The position numbers and the translations under genes were made by a program. This document shows, piece by piece, positions 23,930-34,356 of a stretch of 64,000 nt of DNA. This DNA comes from Eudoraea chungangensis. Lineage in GTDB: Bacteria; Bacteroidota; Bacteroidia; Flavobacteriales; Flavobacteriaceae. Positions within the stretch are counted from its first letter, which is position 1; each line of letters opens with the position of its first letter. The DNA is taken from contig NZ_JARDUB010000003.1 of NCBI RefSeq assembly GCF_029360665.1, forward strand, positions 124,001-188,000, written 5' to 3'. The notes beneath the pieces are model-generated. The model was not told the origin of the DNA. It saw only the letters and a program-made list of their open reading frames with translations, and ran no database searches.

Positions 23930-24259
23930 ATGAAGAAACATTGTTTAGCATTAGATTTAAAAGAAGACCCCAAACTTATTGAGGCTTATGATCGCTACCA
24001 TAGAGAAGTCTGGCCTGAGGTATTAGAAAGCTTAACTACTTCGGGAATAGAGCATATGGAGATTTATCGAATAGAGAATAGGTTGTTCATGATTATTGAA
24101 GTAAGTGATGACTTTTCTTTTGATAAAAAAGCTAATCTAGACGCGGATAACGCCAAAGTCCAAGAATGGGAGATTTTAATGTGGAAATTCCAACAAGCGC
24201 TCCCATTTGCCAAGCCAGGTGAAAAGTGGGTTCTAATGGAAAAAATTTTTGAACATTGA
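23930..24259 (+). CDS. L-rhamnose/L-fucose mutarotase (DUF718)
   Basis: A 109-residue RhaM-family protein with the family's YHREVWPEV (catalytic His24), IYRIENRLFMIIEV and WVLMEKIFEH segments. RhaM interconverts the anomers of L-rhamnose; some homologues prefer L-fucose. It is the last gene of the dehydratase-permease-dehydrogenase operon. It is the strongest clue that a 6-deoxy sugar such as rhamnose or fucose is handled here, although kinase and aldolase genes of the classical route are absent. Confidence 0.9.
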   Translation: MKKHCLALDLKEDPKLIEAYDRYHREVWPEVLESLTTSGIEHMEIYRIENRLFMIIEVSDDFSFDKKANLDADNAKVQEWEILMWKFQQALPFAKPGEKWVLMEKIFEH

Positions 24260-24291
24260 GTTATAGGATCCTTTAGTCTCATACCTATAAC
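24260..24291. terminator. Convergent hairpin, possible bidirectional terminator
   Basis: GTTATAGG (24260-24267) and CCTATAAC (24284-24291) pair perfectly around a 16-base loop, exactly between two convergent genes. There is no T-run on either side, so termination is plausible only from its position. Confidence 0.4.
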
Positions 24292-24302
24292 AGAAGTACT
24301 TC

Positions 24303-27300
24303 CTATTCTTCTAACGGATGTTCAGTTAGTAGTTCTTGTGCCGAATAAAACCCTTCTTTGTCTTTGATAGCATCTCTGACTTCTTTAACTTTTTCTGGAC
24401 TTATATAATTGGCCTTGTTACCAAATGCATTTCGCACAAAAGTTAATACTGAAGCTACTTCCTCATCGTTTAACATCCCACCGAAAGGGGTCATAGGTAC
24501 CTGTCCCGGATACGTTTTACCTTTTACATCGATAGGCCCCATAATTCCATTTAAGGTTAGTTTTATAAGTCGTTCCTCATTGCCAGTGACCCACGTAACC
24601 CCTGCCAAAGGAGGAAATTGAGAGGCGCTAAGACCCAATCCATCCGTTTGATGGCAAGTAACACAAAAACCTTCCCTTCTGTAAATCTCTTCCCCTTTAA
24701 CAAATAACTCTAAAGCTTCTCCCTTCAGGTCCGTTTTCGTCATATTGGTATTGGGATCTTGTCCCACATTATGTCCATTTAAATGAGCTAAGGCTGCCTC
24801 ATGTGGCTTCTCCATCCATTTATCCAAAGGGGCTTCAGCTGCCTTCTCCACAATAGCAACTCCTTGGTCCTTTGGCAGCCACGAGGCTGCTACAAAAGCC
24901 TCTAATCGCACCCTGGGACTAGTATCTAATGCTGCCTGTAGAAGGAGTTCTTGCTGATTGTCTATTTGATGTCCTCCATATCTCAAAACTTTTACTGCAG
25001 CAGCTCTGGCTCTGTAGTCCTTAGCAACCAAGAGCTGTTCTAATAGCTGCTGATTTATTCTATTTAATCCCCAACTGACCCATAGGGCTTCCAATAATTG
25101 ATGCTCATAATCCGGACTATTTTTATCTAAATCCTCGATCCAAATATTCAATTTAGTCATAACTTCATCTGCATTTCTGGCCCTTAACTCTCGTTTGGTT
25201 CTATATCTGGTTCTATACTCAGGTAGTTTAAGGTTCTCTAACAGGTCTTCGATACTGGCATCTACGATCTTAGCTGGTTTTACTAAAGGTCTTGAAGGGT
25301 AAGTCATCCTGTAAACTCTTCCATGAACATGATCTCTTAATGGGTCTCTGGCGTTGTGTTGCATATGGCCAATTAATACGTTGTGCCAGTCTATAATATA
25401 CAAAGATCCATCAGGAGCAAATTCCATGTCCACAGGACGAAAATTGGGATCACTTCCTTTTATTAAATCAACTCTATGTTCGCTTAAGTAGCCAGCGGTA
25501 GAGGGGTCATCTAAAACTATATGCTGCTTGGTTCCTAAAAATCCAATCGTGTTATTTACAATTAAGTCTCCCTGCACATCGTCGGGAAAATGCCTGCTTG
25601 AAATAAACTCTAATCCCGAAGTTGGTCGTACTCTGTGTTCTTCTTCAATTATATTATCTGGCAATGGTGACGCTTGCCCATATCGCGGCTTAATCGTTCC
25701 AGGGGTCATCCAGGTAATATCCGGACCTGAGGTATGGGCGAAAAATGGTTGCCCCCAATCGTCAAAGGCAATCCCCCATGGATTCGGTATAGGAAGCTGG
25801 GCTGTTCTTTCTAAATGATGTCTTTGCGGGCTATAGCGATAAAAGCCTCCATTGGTAGCCCGAACTGGTCCATAAGCGGTTTCTACATTAGTATGTAAAA
25901 AGACTCCTTCTGCCATGTATAAGGCACCAGATGGATCTGCGGTAAAAGCACTTATAGCATGATGCGTGTCATGGTCATCAAAACCGCTGAGAATAATCTC
26001 TTTACTATCCGCTTTATCGTCGCCATCTGTATCTTTTAACAAGACTAAATTGGTTCCCTGAGAAACATAAACACCTTCAGGAGCAAACTCAAATCCTATG
26101 GTCAGATGAAGACCTTCAGCAAATATTGTTTGCTTATCGGCCTTGCCGTCTAGGTCTGTATCTTCCAAAATAAGAAGTTTGTCGTTGGGTTTGCTATCGC
26201 CTGGCTTATAATGTGGATAACTTGGCATCACTCCCACCCATAGGCGGCCAAGATTGTCAAAAGATAGCTGGGTAGGGTTTGCTAAATCCGGAAACTCTAC
26301 CTCCGAGGCAAACAATTCCAATTTATAATGTGGTGCTACTTCAATTTTAGAAAGCGCTTCTTCTCCATATAGATATTCCGGACTTCCATTATTATTTGCT
26401 GGATTATAATTCGTTTTTACCTTCGGAAGAATTCGGGTATTGGCATCTGCCACAGCCAAGTCTTTTAACTTGCCATGAACTGCATCCCATATGGCCGTAT
26501 CCCGTATGGCGGTCATTTCTCTAATCTTTACCACCTCATCAGGATAGTTATCCGGACCAAATGGGTCAAATCGCCTTCCGTACGCGTGTACACCATTGGG
26601 AATCTTAATATCATTATGCCACATCCAGTTTTTTTCTAAGACTGCCTCCTGAACCATGGTATAATTTGCCAGCTCCATTTTCTCTTTTTTTCCAAAAACA
26701 GCATCGGCCAAATAGGTTGCAAACTTCTGGTAACCACTATCGTTTAATTGAAATCCATCTGCTGTTAAAGGAGAGTCGCTTTCCTCGTACCATTTGGTAC
26801 TGATAGCAAAGGCATCAACAAATAACACCTCTTCCTTCTTTGCAATTTCTTCCATTGCCTTGCTGTAGAGTGTGAGGTTTTTATTTTCTTCTATGCCATT
26901 TGGCAGATCCATTAAGCTAGATAAATCTTCAAAGGCTATAGGAGAAATAATAGCCAATTGTGGAGAAGAAATACCATTGTATTTTTTCTCTTTTGTATGC
27001 CTGATAAAGGCTGTTAATTCGGCCTTATAAGAGTCTAATCCTTCAGGGCCGTTGAAGGACTCATTATAACCAAAAAAAGCTATAATTACATCAGGCTTAA
27101 GTCTAGATAACCAACTATCTTCACTATCAAAATGGCCTATACTGCCAGAGTTTTGTGCCAATTCGGTTTGAAACTCTTCTGCTCCTGGAAAAGCCCAAGG
27201 TTCGTTTCTAGAAGAGTGAGGTCTGAAACCAGGCGTATTACCTCCATCGCAAATATTTCTAATAAATAAGGAATTGTCTGGATAACGCAGTTGCATTTCT

Positions 27301-27473
27301 GTTTCAAAATATCCATAATTCATCATTCGAGATCCAAGATTATTCCCTAACAGTACGATTCGACTTTCCTTTTTTATAGACAGGGAATCGGTTTTTTCTG
27401 TACAGGAAATAAAAAGAACAAAAAGAAAGCCTATCAGGCTTCCCAAATTAATACAGCGTTTAAATAAACTCAT
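24303..27473 (-). CDS. SGNH-like / beta-propeller dehydrogenase / cytochrome c fusion lipoprotein
   Basis: A 1056-residue lipoprotein (lipobox LFISC). Residues about 40-265 form an SGNH/GDSL-like domain. Residues about 375-720 form the PVC-type dehydrogenase propeller (LSFDNLGRLWVGVMPSYP, APDGSLYIIDWHNVLIGH). HEAT-like helices follow to about 900, then a haem c motif CVTCHQTDGLG (C937-H941) with methionines in VPMTPFGGM. The SGNH domain looks catalytically degenerate: block I reads LGNNLG where GDS is expected, and block V reads ADGFQLND without the usual histidine. It probably oxidises a glycan or sugar outside the cytoplasm. It is last in a six-gene sugar operon. Confidence 0.85.
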   Translation of the reverse strand: MSLFKRCINLGSLIGFLFVLFISCTEKTDSLSIKKESRIVLLGNNLGSRMMNYGYFETEMQLRYPDNSLFIRNICDGGNTPGFRPHSSRNEPWAFPGAEEFQTELAQNSGSIGHFDSEDSWLSRLKPDVIIAFFGYNESFNGPEGLDSYKAELTAFIRHTKEKKYNGISSPQLAIISPIAFEDLSSLMDLPNGIEENKNLTLYSKAMEEIAKKEEVLFVDAFAISTKWYEESDSPLTADGFQLNDSGYQKFATYLADAVFGKKEKMELANYTMVQEAVLEKNWMWHNDIKIPNGVHAYGRRFDPFGPDNYPDEVVKIREMTAIRDTAIWDAVHGKLKDLAVADANTRILPKVKTNYNPANNNGSPEYLYGEEALSKIEVAPHYKLELFASEVEFPDLANPTQLSFDNLGRLWVGVMPSYPHYKPGDSKPNDKLLILEDTDLDGKADKQTIFAEGLHLTIGFEFAPEGVYVSQGTNLVLLKDTDGDDKADSKEIILSGFDDHDTHHAISAFTADPSGALYMAEGVFLHTNVETAYGPVRATNGGFYRYSPQRHHLERTAQLPIPNPWGIAFDDWGQPFFAHTSGPDITWMTPGTIKPRYGQASPLPDNIIEEEHRVRPTSGLEFISSRHFPDDVQGDLIVNNTIGFLGTKQHIVLDDPSTAGYLSEHRVDLIKGSDPNFRPVDMEFAPDGSLYIIDWHNVLIGHMQHNARDPLRDHVHGRVYRMTYPSRPLVKPAKIVDASIEDLLENLKLPEYRTRYRTKRELRARNADEVMTKLNIWIEDLDKNSPDYEHQLLEALWVSWGLNRINQQLLEQLLVAKDYRARAAAVKVLRYGGHQIDNQQELLLQAALDTSPRVRLEAFVAASWLPKDQGVAIVEKAAEAPLDKWMEKPHEAALAHLNGHNVGQDPNTNMTKTDLKGEALELFVKGEEIYRREGFCVTCHQTDGLGLSASQFPPLAGVTWVTGNEERLIKLTLNGIMGPIDVKGKTYPGQVPMTPFGGMLNDEEVASVLTFVRNAFGNKANYISPEKVKEVRDAIKDKEGFYSAQELLTEHPLEE

Positions 27474-27485
27474 TTCGTTTGTGAA

Positions 27486-28460
27486 TTAGGATTTAAAAGA
27501 AACATGTACTCCATTCTCTACAGAATATTCACAGGCTTCAATGATTTTTTGGCAGCTTATAGCATCTTCAATCGTGGAAAGAGGTGCTTGGTCCTTTCCG
27601 ATAACATTTTCTATAAAATGTATGGTAGTATTTTTGATAGATTCGGGGTAGCTATAAAAGGTTTGGGAGTGCGGGCCATTAGGCTTATGAATCACCCAAT
27701 CTCTGTAGCTATATCTGGCACTACCTTTCGTCCCCAAAACCTTTATTATACATGTCCATGGTTCCCCTGCCTGATCGTCGTTTGCAAAACTTGTTGAGAG
27801 ATGGCTCAGTGTTCCGTTTTCCATTTTAAGGATAGCCATAGCCACATTTTCCTGAGGCGCCAAACTTGGGTCTACCGTGTGCGTTAAACAAGATATGACT
27901 TTTGGTTTTCCCGCGAGATATAACATGGTATAGCTATGATGTGTTAAAATTTGTCGGACAACGCCGGGATATCTCGCCCTGACTTCGTCGGCATGATGAA
28001 TATTATACATCATATAAAACGAAGCAATCTCCCCCAGATCGCCGTTCTCTATCATCTTTTTGATACGATAAACGCCTGGCTCATAAATATAATTATGAAC
28101 AGGCATGCATTTGACCTTAGCCTTATTAACAGCTTCTTGCATCTTTTGCAGTTCTACTATGGAAGATGCTGCCGGTTTTTCAACTAAGATATCCTTTCCG
28201 GCAGCTGCTGCCATCAATGTATACTCGCAATGGGTCTCCATATTAGTAAGGATAAAGACTGCATCTATATTACTATCTGCCAATAGCTCATCTACCGAGT
28301 CATAAAAGTTACATTGGTATTCGTTTGCCTTTTGTAAACCTTTTGTTTTCGTCCTATTCCAAAGACCAACCAGTTTAGCCGATGGTAGTTCTTTTATAGC
28401 CTTGGCGTGCAAGTTTGCAATATCCCCTGCACCTATAAATCCAACTCCAATTTGTTTCAT
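27486..28460 (-). CDS. Gfo/Idh/MocA family oxidoreductase
   Basis: A 324-residue protein with a Rossmann fold at the N-terminus (VGFIGAGDIANLHAKA), the family EKPAA motif and the alpha/beta C-terminal domain, with HHSYTMLYLAG in the usual histidine-containing helix. Members oxidise or reduce sugars and inositols with NAD(P), and many in such loci make 3-keto sugars. No signal peptide, so it is cytoplasmic. It overlaps the next upstream gene by 4 bases and is 12 bases from the haem lipoprotein downstream. The exact substrate is unknown. Confidence 0.9.
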   Translation of the reverse strand: MKQIGVGFIGAGDIANLHAKAIKELPSAKLVGLWNRTKTKGLQKANEYQCNFYDSVDELLADSNIDAVFILTNMETHCEYTLMAAAAGKDILVEKPAASSIVELQKMQEAVNKAKVKCMPVHNYIYEPGVYRIKKMIENGDLGEIASFYMMYNIHHADEVRARYPGVVRQILTHHSYTMLYLAGKPKVISCLTHTVDPSLAPQENVAMAILKMENGTLSHLSTSFANDDQAGEPWTCIIKVLGTKGSARYSYRDWVIHKPNGPHSQTFYSYPESIKNTTIHFIENVIGKDQAPLSTIEDAISCQKIIEACEYSVENGVHVSFKS

Positions 28461-29491
28461 GAACTTTCTTTTGAAAAGATTAAACTACCTTCCTTGGCAA
28501 GTGCCATAAAATCTTTTAAAGTACTGCGAATTCCTTCAGATATATCCGTTAAAGGGAGATTATTAAATGTTGTATCAATCTTTGTATGATCTAAGTCGGA
28601 CACAAATAAATTTTCAGCTACTCCTTTTCCAACGGAGAGGTCTGCATACTTTCCCATTCCCAACCTTTTCGCTTCTGCCGTGGCCAGATTTAGAAATTCT
28701 TGAATTTCGATGGTTTTCCCTTTGATATTAAAACATTGATAACCCTTAAAAGTTTGTAAGGTACAGGCAGCGAATTGTGCGCCTACATCTTCCACAAAAT
28801 GATAATTCTCTTTGCCTTGATAGGGCATTTCAAAAGGAATTATTTCGTCATTAGTGGCACCAATAGCAATAGCTTTCAAGGCGTTAGTAGGAGCGGATGT
28901 CTTGCCTTTCTCTCGACCTTTACCATAGGTCGTATTGAGTCGTAAACAAATGGTCGGAACCTTTGTATTATCATAGAATAATCGAGCCAAATGTTCCCCG
29001 GCAAGCTTCCAAATTCCATAATGATTGGGAGGAGCAAGAACTACTTCTTCACTTATAATATCTTGAGGATACATAGCTCTCATCCCATATACAGCAGCAG
29101 AACTTGCAAAAACAAATCTTTTCAATTCCGGTAAATTCTGAGCTGCATCCAAGAGAGCCATTGTCCCACCAGTATTAATGTCCATACCGCGAATATGGTG
29201 CTTGGAGCAATCCGGACTTTGGTAAGCGCCTAAGTGAATTATATGGGTTGGATTTACCGTATTTAATAAGTCAGGAATTTTGTCAAAATCTGAGATATCA
29301 AGTTTAACAAATTCTAATCGACTATCTAATTCTTCCCCCAACCATAATGCTAATAAATCCTTTTGATTAGATCTTGCTGCCACAACAATTTTACTTACTT
29401 CTTTATCTTTCAAAAGGTTATAAATAGTTACCGCACCAATGCAGCCCGTTCCACCTGTAATAAAAATCGTATGCCTTTTTTGTTTATTCAT
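28457..29491 (-). CDS. NAD-dependent epimerase/dehydratase (extended SDR)
   Basis: A 344-residue extended SDR with the NAD motif TGGTGCIGAVT, a conserved ASSAAVYG active-site serine region and YGIWK (YxxxK). The overall form is that of nucleotide-sugar or sugar-lactone epimerases and of D-threo or uronate dehydrogenase-like proteins. It is coupled by 4-base overlaps to the alcohol dehydrogenase upstream and to the Gfo/Idh/MocA gene downstream. The operon suggests oxidation or epimerisation of a free sugar rather than a nucleotide sugar, but this is inference. Confidence 0.85.
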   Translation of the reverse strand: MNKQKRHTIFITGGTGCIGAVTIYNLLKDKEVSKIVVAARSNQKDLLALWLGEELDSRLEFVKLDISDFDKIPDLLNTVNPTHIIHLGAYQSPDCSKHHIRGMDINTGGTMALLDAAQNLPELKRFVFASSAAVYGMRAMYPQDIISEEVVLAPPNHYGIWKLAGEHLARLFYDNTKVPTICLRLNTTYGKGREKGKTSAPTNALKAIAIGATNDEIIPFEMPYQGKENYHFVEDVGAQFAACTLQTFKGYQCFNIKGKTIEIQEFLNLATAEAKRLGMGKYADLSVGKGVAENLFVSDLDHTKIDTTFNNLPLTDISEGIRSTLKDFMALAKEGSLIFSKESS

Positions 29492-30603
29492 GGATTCATT
29501 TTTACTACTGCTTTTACATTTTGTGCTTTGATAGAATCTTCAAAAGCCTTGGTGATATCTTTGAAATCGTACAAATCTATATACTCCTTGGAGGGGAAAC
29601 TTCCTGTAAGCATCAACTTCTGTGCTGCCATATAGTCTTTTCTGCAAGATCCCATAGAACCTTTGATATTCAAAGAAGTTCTGGTTAAATGCGTTGCATT
29701 TATAGATACCTCCTTAGGGTAAGTCGCTATTACACAGATATCTCCCTCTGGTTTTACTATATCAATTGCCTCTGTTAAAACCTGGGGTACGCCAGAACAT
29801 TCAATTAAAAGATCAACTTTCCCTTTTTCGCCAAATAATAACCCCTTACTATCCTTAATACCTTTTGCCAATTGATCTGTTAAAGAATTTTCCAACGAGA
29901 CTTCTATGGTCATAAAGCCTCTTTCCCTTGCTTTTTTTAAGCGAATATCTCTATCATGAGCAATCCCGGTAACGAGTACTCTTGCCCCTGAAGCGCGCGC
30001 AACCTCTGCCGACATCAAACCAATAATTCCACAACCACTTACCACAACATCCTGTCCGGGTTTAATATCACACTTACTGTATAGGGCGTTGGTAATGATA
30101 GAAAGTGGTTCTACTAAGGCACCCTCTTCTGGGGAAAGACCTTTCATTAAGCGAACGACTCTATCAGATTCTAAAACAACATTTTGTCCAAAACCTCCAT
30201 TTCTGTGGAAGCCTATAATCTGTTTCTCACTGCAAAGATTCCATTTTGCAACGCTGCAAGCCGGACAGTCTTCTTCCCTGCAACCCAACATTGCCAAAGG
30301 CGTAAAAATATCTCCTACCTTTAGATCGCCATGCTCTCCGGGTCCCAACTCCAGTACTTCTGCGCTAAACTCATGTCCAATAATTCTTGGTCGTTTTACC
30401 CAATCAAAATTAGGTTTCCCCAGTGAAGCGCTATTATCAGAGCCACAAATTCCAGTGTAAAGTGTTTTTGCTAATATTTCTCCTTCTTTTAGAGCAGGAA
30501 AATCCATAGAAACTACCGATGTATTGCTGGTAACTTCCTCCCCTGAATTGGGGTATATTCGTTGATTTCCGTGAAGACAAAATCCTTTTATTTCTTCAGC
30601 CAT
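29488..30603 (-). CDS. Zinc-dependent alcohol/sugar dehydrogenase
   Basis: A 371-residue medium-chain dehydrogenase. The catalytic zinc site is GICGSDN...GHEFSAEV, the structural zinc cysteines are in CREEDCPACSVAKWNLC, and the NAD fold is at VVSGCGIIGLMSAEVARA. The closest general type is glucose/galactose 1-dehydrogenase or threonine dehydrogenase-like polyol dehydrogenase (family alignment only). It lies in the middle of the - strand sugar operon, 17 bases after the second Gfo/Idh/MocA gene, so oxidation of a sugar at C1, or of a polyol, is likely. Confidence 0.87.
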   Translation of the reverse strand: MAEEIKGFCLHGNQRIYPNSGEEVTSNTSVVSMDFPALKEGEILAKTLYTGICGSDNSASLGKPNFDWVKRPRIIGHEFSAEVLELGPGEHGDLKVGDIFTPLAMLGCREEDCPACSVAKWNLCSEKQIIGFHRNGGFGQNVVLESDRVVRLMKGLSPEEGALVEPLSIITNALYSKCDIKPGQDVVVSGCGIIGLMSAEVARASGARVLVTGIAHDRDIRLKKARERGFMTIEVSLENSLTDQLAKGIKDSKGLLFGEKGKVDLLIECSGVPQVLTEAIDIVKPEGDICVIATYPKEVSINATHLTRTSLNIKGSMGSCRKDYMAAQKLMLTGSFPSKEYIDLYDFKDITKAFEDSIKAQNVKAVVKMNP

Positions 30604-30620
30604 TTAGGTTTTAGTTATTT

Positions 30621-31781
30621 TTAGTTGGTCCATTTTACCCCTGTCTTTTGCCAAGACTTAGTCTTGGCGGAGTTTAAAACTGCTTCGCATACTTTTTGTG
30701 TCTGTTGCGCATCATTAAAATTTGGGTGGCAGGTGGTTCCATCTTCCAAACACTTTAAGAAATCTGCTACCTGATGTACAAAGCTGTGTTCATATCCTAT
30801 AGATAAGCCCGGGACCCACCACTTGTCCATATAAGGTTGATCCCCGTCTGTAACATGAATGGAACGCCATCCTCTCTCTATAGATTCGTCTCTGTGGTCA
30901 AAATACTCCAAACGACTTAAATCGTGTAAATTCCATTTAATGGAAGCGTGTTCGCCATTAATTTCAAAGGTGTAAAGCGCCTTATGTCCTCTGGCATAGC
31001 GGGTAGATTCAAATAAGCCAAGAGAACCATTTTCAAAATGGCAATGGAAAAGACAAGCATCGTCTATTTCCACTTTCTGCTTTTCTCCGGTTCCCGTATG
31101 TACCCTTTCTTTTATAAAGGTTTCTGTTACCGCTGAAACGTCCTTTATCCCCCCATTTAGCCACATGGCAGTATCTATGCAATGTGCAAGGAGATCTCCT
31201 GTTACCCCAGATCCGGCAGCAGCATTATCCAGACGCCACAATCCTTCACCCCCCTGAGGCAGTTCCGGACTTATAGTCCAATCCTGAAGGAAGTTAGCCC
31301 TGTAGTGGAATATCTTTCCTAGTTTTCCTGCATCAATTAATTGCTTGGCTAGGGTTACCGCAGGTATTCTTCGGTAATTATAATAAACGGTATTGGCCAC
31401 ACCAGAACCTCCAATTGCGTCTACCATCGGTTGGGCTTCAGCCACAGATCTGGCTAAGGGTTTTTCACACAAAACCATTTTACCAGCCTTGGCGGCTGCT
31501 ATGGCAATTTCGGCGTGCATATTATTGGGAGTACAAATATCAATTGCATCAATATCATCTCTTTGAATCAACTTTCTCCAATCCGTTTCCACAGATTCGT
31601 ATCCCCATTGTTCTGCAAAAGCAGTAAGTCTTTCTTTATTTCTTGCACAGATAGCCTTAAGTACAGGCTTGTATTTCAATTCGGGAAAAAAGTCTCCTAC
31701 ACGTTTATAGGCATTAGTATGTGTTCGTCCCATAAATCCATAGCCGACCATGCCGATATTGATAATTTTTTTTGACGTCAT
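30621..31781 (-). CDS. Gfo/Idh/MocA family oxidoreductase
   Basis: A 386-residue oxidoreductase with a Rossmann motif near residue 10 ([14 protein letters not shown]), then [12 protein letters not shown] and the sugar-site segment [16 protein letters not shown]. It is longer than the other cytoplasmic copy and is not a recent duplicate by eye. No signal peptide. It is 24 bases after the TIM-barrel gene. With that gene and the zinc dehydrogenase it makes up the usual isomerase/oxidoreductase set of 3-keto-sugar or inositol-like pathways. The substrate is unknown. Confidence 0.9.
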   Translation of the reverse strand: MTSKKIINIGMVGYGFMGRTHTNAYKRVGDFFPELKYKPVLKAICARNKERLTAFAEQWGYESVETDWRKLIQRDDIDAIDICTPNNMHAEIAIAAAKAGKMVLCEKPLARSVAEAQPMVDAIGGSGVANTVYYNYRRIPAVTLAKQLIDAGKLGKIFHYRANFLQDWTISPELPQGGEGLWRLDNAAAGSGVTGDLLAHCIDTAMWLNGGIKDVSAVTETFIKERVHTGTGEKQKVEIDDACLFHCHFENGSLGLFESTRYARGHKALYTFEINGEHASIKWNLHDLSRLEYFDHRDESIERGWRSIHVTDGDQPYMDKWWVPGLSIGYEHSFVHQVADFLKCLEDGTTCHPNFNDAQQTQKVCEAVLNSAKTKSWQKTGVKWTN

Positions 31782-31805
31782 ATTTACAATTTAATTAATA
31801 ATAAT

Positions 31806-32849
31806 TTACGCATACCACCCATGCAGTTGACGTACTTTGATCATTTCAGCCAGAATATCATTCCAAGTCTGTGGTTTTAGCATCACCTCATTTGGGAACA
31901 TACATCCGTCCCAACATATATGTTTAAATTTCTTGGTTATTTCGCCATTTTCGTCCCTGAGCCAGTAGCCCGCATCTTCTGCAATATTGAGTTTTCCATT
32001 TGGATCCGATGCCAGGCAATGTCTACCGGTTTTGTCGTGTGATCCGGCACCAAAGACTGTACCGTCATTCTGTGCAACATGAAAATCAATAGTCCAAGGT
32101 CTCAGTGCTGCAGTTAATGTCTTTAAACCCTCTTTTAAAACCTCGCGATCACTCCATTCAAAGTTAGTCGGAAGAATACGCTCATCAGGCTTATTGTAAC
32201 CTAAAAGGTATAGTAAAGTATGGGCCATATCTGCCTGAAAACCAATATTAGGTCTATCTACTGCTTCCAAAGTATTTATCATGGATTTCCATCCATGCAT
32301 ACCTCCCCAGCAAATTTCACCTTCTGCAGCCAAGGATTCTCCAAAATCTGCGGCAATATCGCAAGCTTCTCGAAAAGTCTCGGCTATTAGCTTAGTGTTG
32401 GCAACAGGATCCTTTGCCCAGGATTCCGGATTAACGGAAGAATCTATTCGTACAATCCCGTTGGGTCTAATGCCTAAATCTCTAAGTCTTTTTCCTATTC
32501 TACAAGACTTTTTAACCTGGGTAAGAAAACGATCTCTCTCCGCTTTTGTACCCATCGCAGATCCACCTCCCGTTGGCTCCCAGACAGGAGCAACCAAACT
32601 ACCTATTTCCAGATTTCTTGAAGCTGCCTTATCTACCATTATCTTTATCTCATCTTCGGAAGCATCAATACTCATATGCGGATCAAAAAGAAATAAATCT
32701 ATACCGTCAAAACGCTTTCCATCCACCTCTGCATTGGCAGTTAAATCTAATAAAGTATCTAAGGGAATGGGAGGTTCTGAATCGGGCCCTTTTCCTACTA
32801 CACCGGGCCAAGAAGCATTGTGTAATTTGGGATAGTTGTTTTCTGGCAT
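31806..32849 (-). CDS. Sugar phosphate isomerase/epimerase-like TIM barrel
   Basis: A 347-residue TIM-barrel protein without a signal peptide. It includes family-typical segments: [52 protein letters not shown] and [14 protein letters not shown], with Glu, Asp and His residues suited to a metal site. It is first in a six-gene - strand operon, and its promoter must be in the 248-base gap shared with the MFS gene. It probably isomerises the keto-sugar made by neighbouring dehydrogenases. Confidence 0.85.
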   Translation of the reverse strand: MPENNYPKLHNASWPGVVGKGPDSEPPIPLDTLLDLTANAEVDGKRFDGIDLFLFDPHMSIDASEDEIKIMVDKAASRNLEIGSLVAPVWEPTGGGSAMGTKAERDRFLTQVKKSCRIGKRLRDLGIRPNGIVRIDSSVNPESWAKDPVANTKLIAETFREACDIAADFGESLAAEGEICWGGMHGWKSMINTLEAVDRPNIGFQADMAHTLLYLLGYNKPDERILPTNFEWSDREVLKEGLKTLTAALRPWTIDFHVAQNDGTVFGAGSHDKTGRHCLASDPNGKLNIAEDAGYWLRDENGEITKKFKHICWDGCMFPNEVMLKPQTWNDILAEMIKVRQLHGWYA

Positions 32850-33097
32850 GGTTTACTATTTAAGTGTTAAAATCAAATTTATGTTCAGTAATTTCTACTT
32901 TTCACTACCTAAAAATAAAAAAAAGGAAGATAGTAACTATTTAACAACTCTGTAAAAAAATGTAGACTTTATAAGCAATTAGTTATGTATGTTACAAATT
33001 AATTATGATTTTAGGAAAAAAGACATTAAACTTATGAATTCAAATACATTTGATTTCATTAAATTGTGGAATTAATCAACCTAAAACTAAAATACAA
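32850..33097. other. Divergent promoter region between TIM and MFS genes
   Basis: 248 AT-rich bases with no gene. It must hold divergent promoters for the six-gene - strand sugar operon and the + strand transporter operon. No palindromic operator or clear paired boxes could be singled out. Confidence 0.5.
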
Positions 33098-34336
33098 ATG
33101 GAAAACGATTCAAATACTCCCCAAATTAATTCTAAAAGGTTATTCTATGGTAGTTGCTTTGCGCTTATCACTACAGCTCTTTCTTTTAGTATTAGAGCAG
33201 GAATACTTCCTCAATTAGGAGAAGAATTAAGTCTGTCTGCCGAACAATTGGGTTTTATTAACTCTATGTGGTTTCTAGGGTTTCCTATTTCCATGGTCGT
33301 TGGTGGCCTTGTTTACCACACCGTTGGAGGAAAAAGAATTATGCAATTTGCCTTTTTTGCACATGCCATTGGGATTATTATGACCATCTATTCAGGTAGT
33401 TATGTTGGGCTACTTATATCTACGCTTTTAATTGGGTTAGGAAATGGTTGTACCGAAGCTGCTTGTAATCCTATGATAGCCGATGCGTATCAGGGTAATA
33501 GAATGAGTAAAATGATGAACCGTTTTCACATGTGGTTCCCTGGAGGAATTGTGATTGGCAGTTTAATATCAAAATTTATGACCGACGCAGGCTTTGGCTG
33601 GGAAAGTCAGATTTGGGTAATTATGATCCCTACGCTTATATACGCTTATTTATATTTTGGGCAAGAATGGCCAAAAGCTATTGTCAAAGAGGCGGCTACC
33701 TTAACAGGAAACTTAAAAGCCATGATTTCACCGCTGTTTATTTTTATGATGATTTGTATGGCTCTAACCGCTATATCGGAATTTGGACCACAACAATGGG
33801 TAGGGCTTATTCTATCTAAAAGTGGTGCACAACCGATGTTGGTGCTGGCTTTAGTTACTGGCCTTATGGCAGTAGCCAGATATTTTGGAGGGGATGTCGT
33901 TAAAAAGTTCGATCAGACTGGGGTGCTATTAGGGTCTTCTGTTCTTGCCACTATTGGTATATATCTTTTTAGTACTCAAACAGGCGGGATGGCTTATGTT
34001 GCAGCAGTGTTCTTTGCACTAGGGATAGCTTATTTCTGGCCAAATATGATTGGCTTTGTAGCTGCTAAAATTCCAAAAAGTGGTGCCTTGGGAATGTCTA
34101 TAATTGGAGCCGTAGGCATGTTTTCCTCTTCTATTTTTCAACCAATCATTGGAGGCTGGATAGATTCAGACAAGGCAAAAGCGGCAGCCCAAGGCTTAAC
34201 AGGTGATGAATTGGAGTTGGTTGCAGGCCAGGCCACTCTGGGTACAATGGTATTGTTCCCGGGGATATTAATCATCTTATTTACACTACTCTTTTTCTGG
34301 ATGAAAAATCGAAAGCCGGAAGTAGCAGTTGCCTAA
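33098..34336 (+). CDS. MFS sugar transporter
   Basis: A 412-residue MFS permease with about twelve helices (RLFYGSCFALITTALSF at the start; second half from about 215). The chosen start MENDSNTPQINSKRLF is preferred to one 16 codons upstream, which lies in a low-complexity stretch. Family detail is not certain: the sequence looks like FHS/sugar MFS proteins found in Bacteroidota sugar loci. It leads a + strand unit with a DTE-type epimerase and a ThuA lipoprotein, and is divergent from the dehydrogenase operon, so it probably imports the sugar or keto-sugar processed by that operon. Confidence 0.9.
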   Translation: MENDSNTPQINSKRLFYGSCFALITTALSFSIRAGILPQLGEELSLSAEQLGFINSMWFLGFPISMVVGGLVYHTVGGKRIMQFAFFAHAIGIIMTIYSGSYVGLLISTLLIGLGNGCTEAACNPMIADAYQGNRMSKMMNRFHMWFPGGIVIGSLISKFMTDAGFGWESQIWVIMIPTLIYAYLYFGQEWPKAIVKEAATLTGNLKAMISPLFIFMMICMALTAISEFGPQQWVGLILSKSGAQPMLVLALVTGLMAVARYFGGDVVKKFDQTGVLLGSSVLATIGIYLFSTQTGGMAYVAAVFFALGIAYFWPNMIGFVAAKIPKSGALGMSIIGAVGMFSSSIFQPIIGGWIDSDKAKAAAQGLTGDELELVAGQATLGTMVLFPGILIILFTLLFFWMKNRKPEVAVA

Positions 34337-34356
34337 TATATTCTTGAAATAAAATA

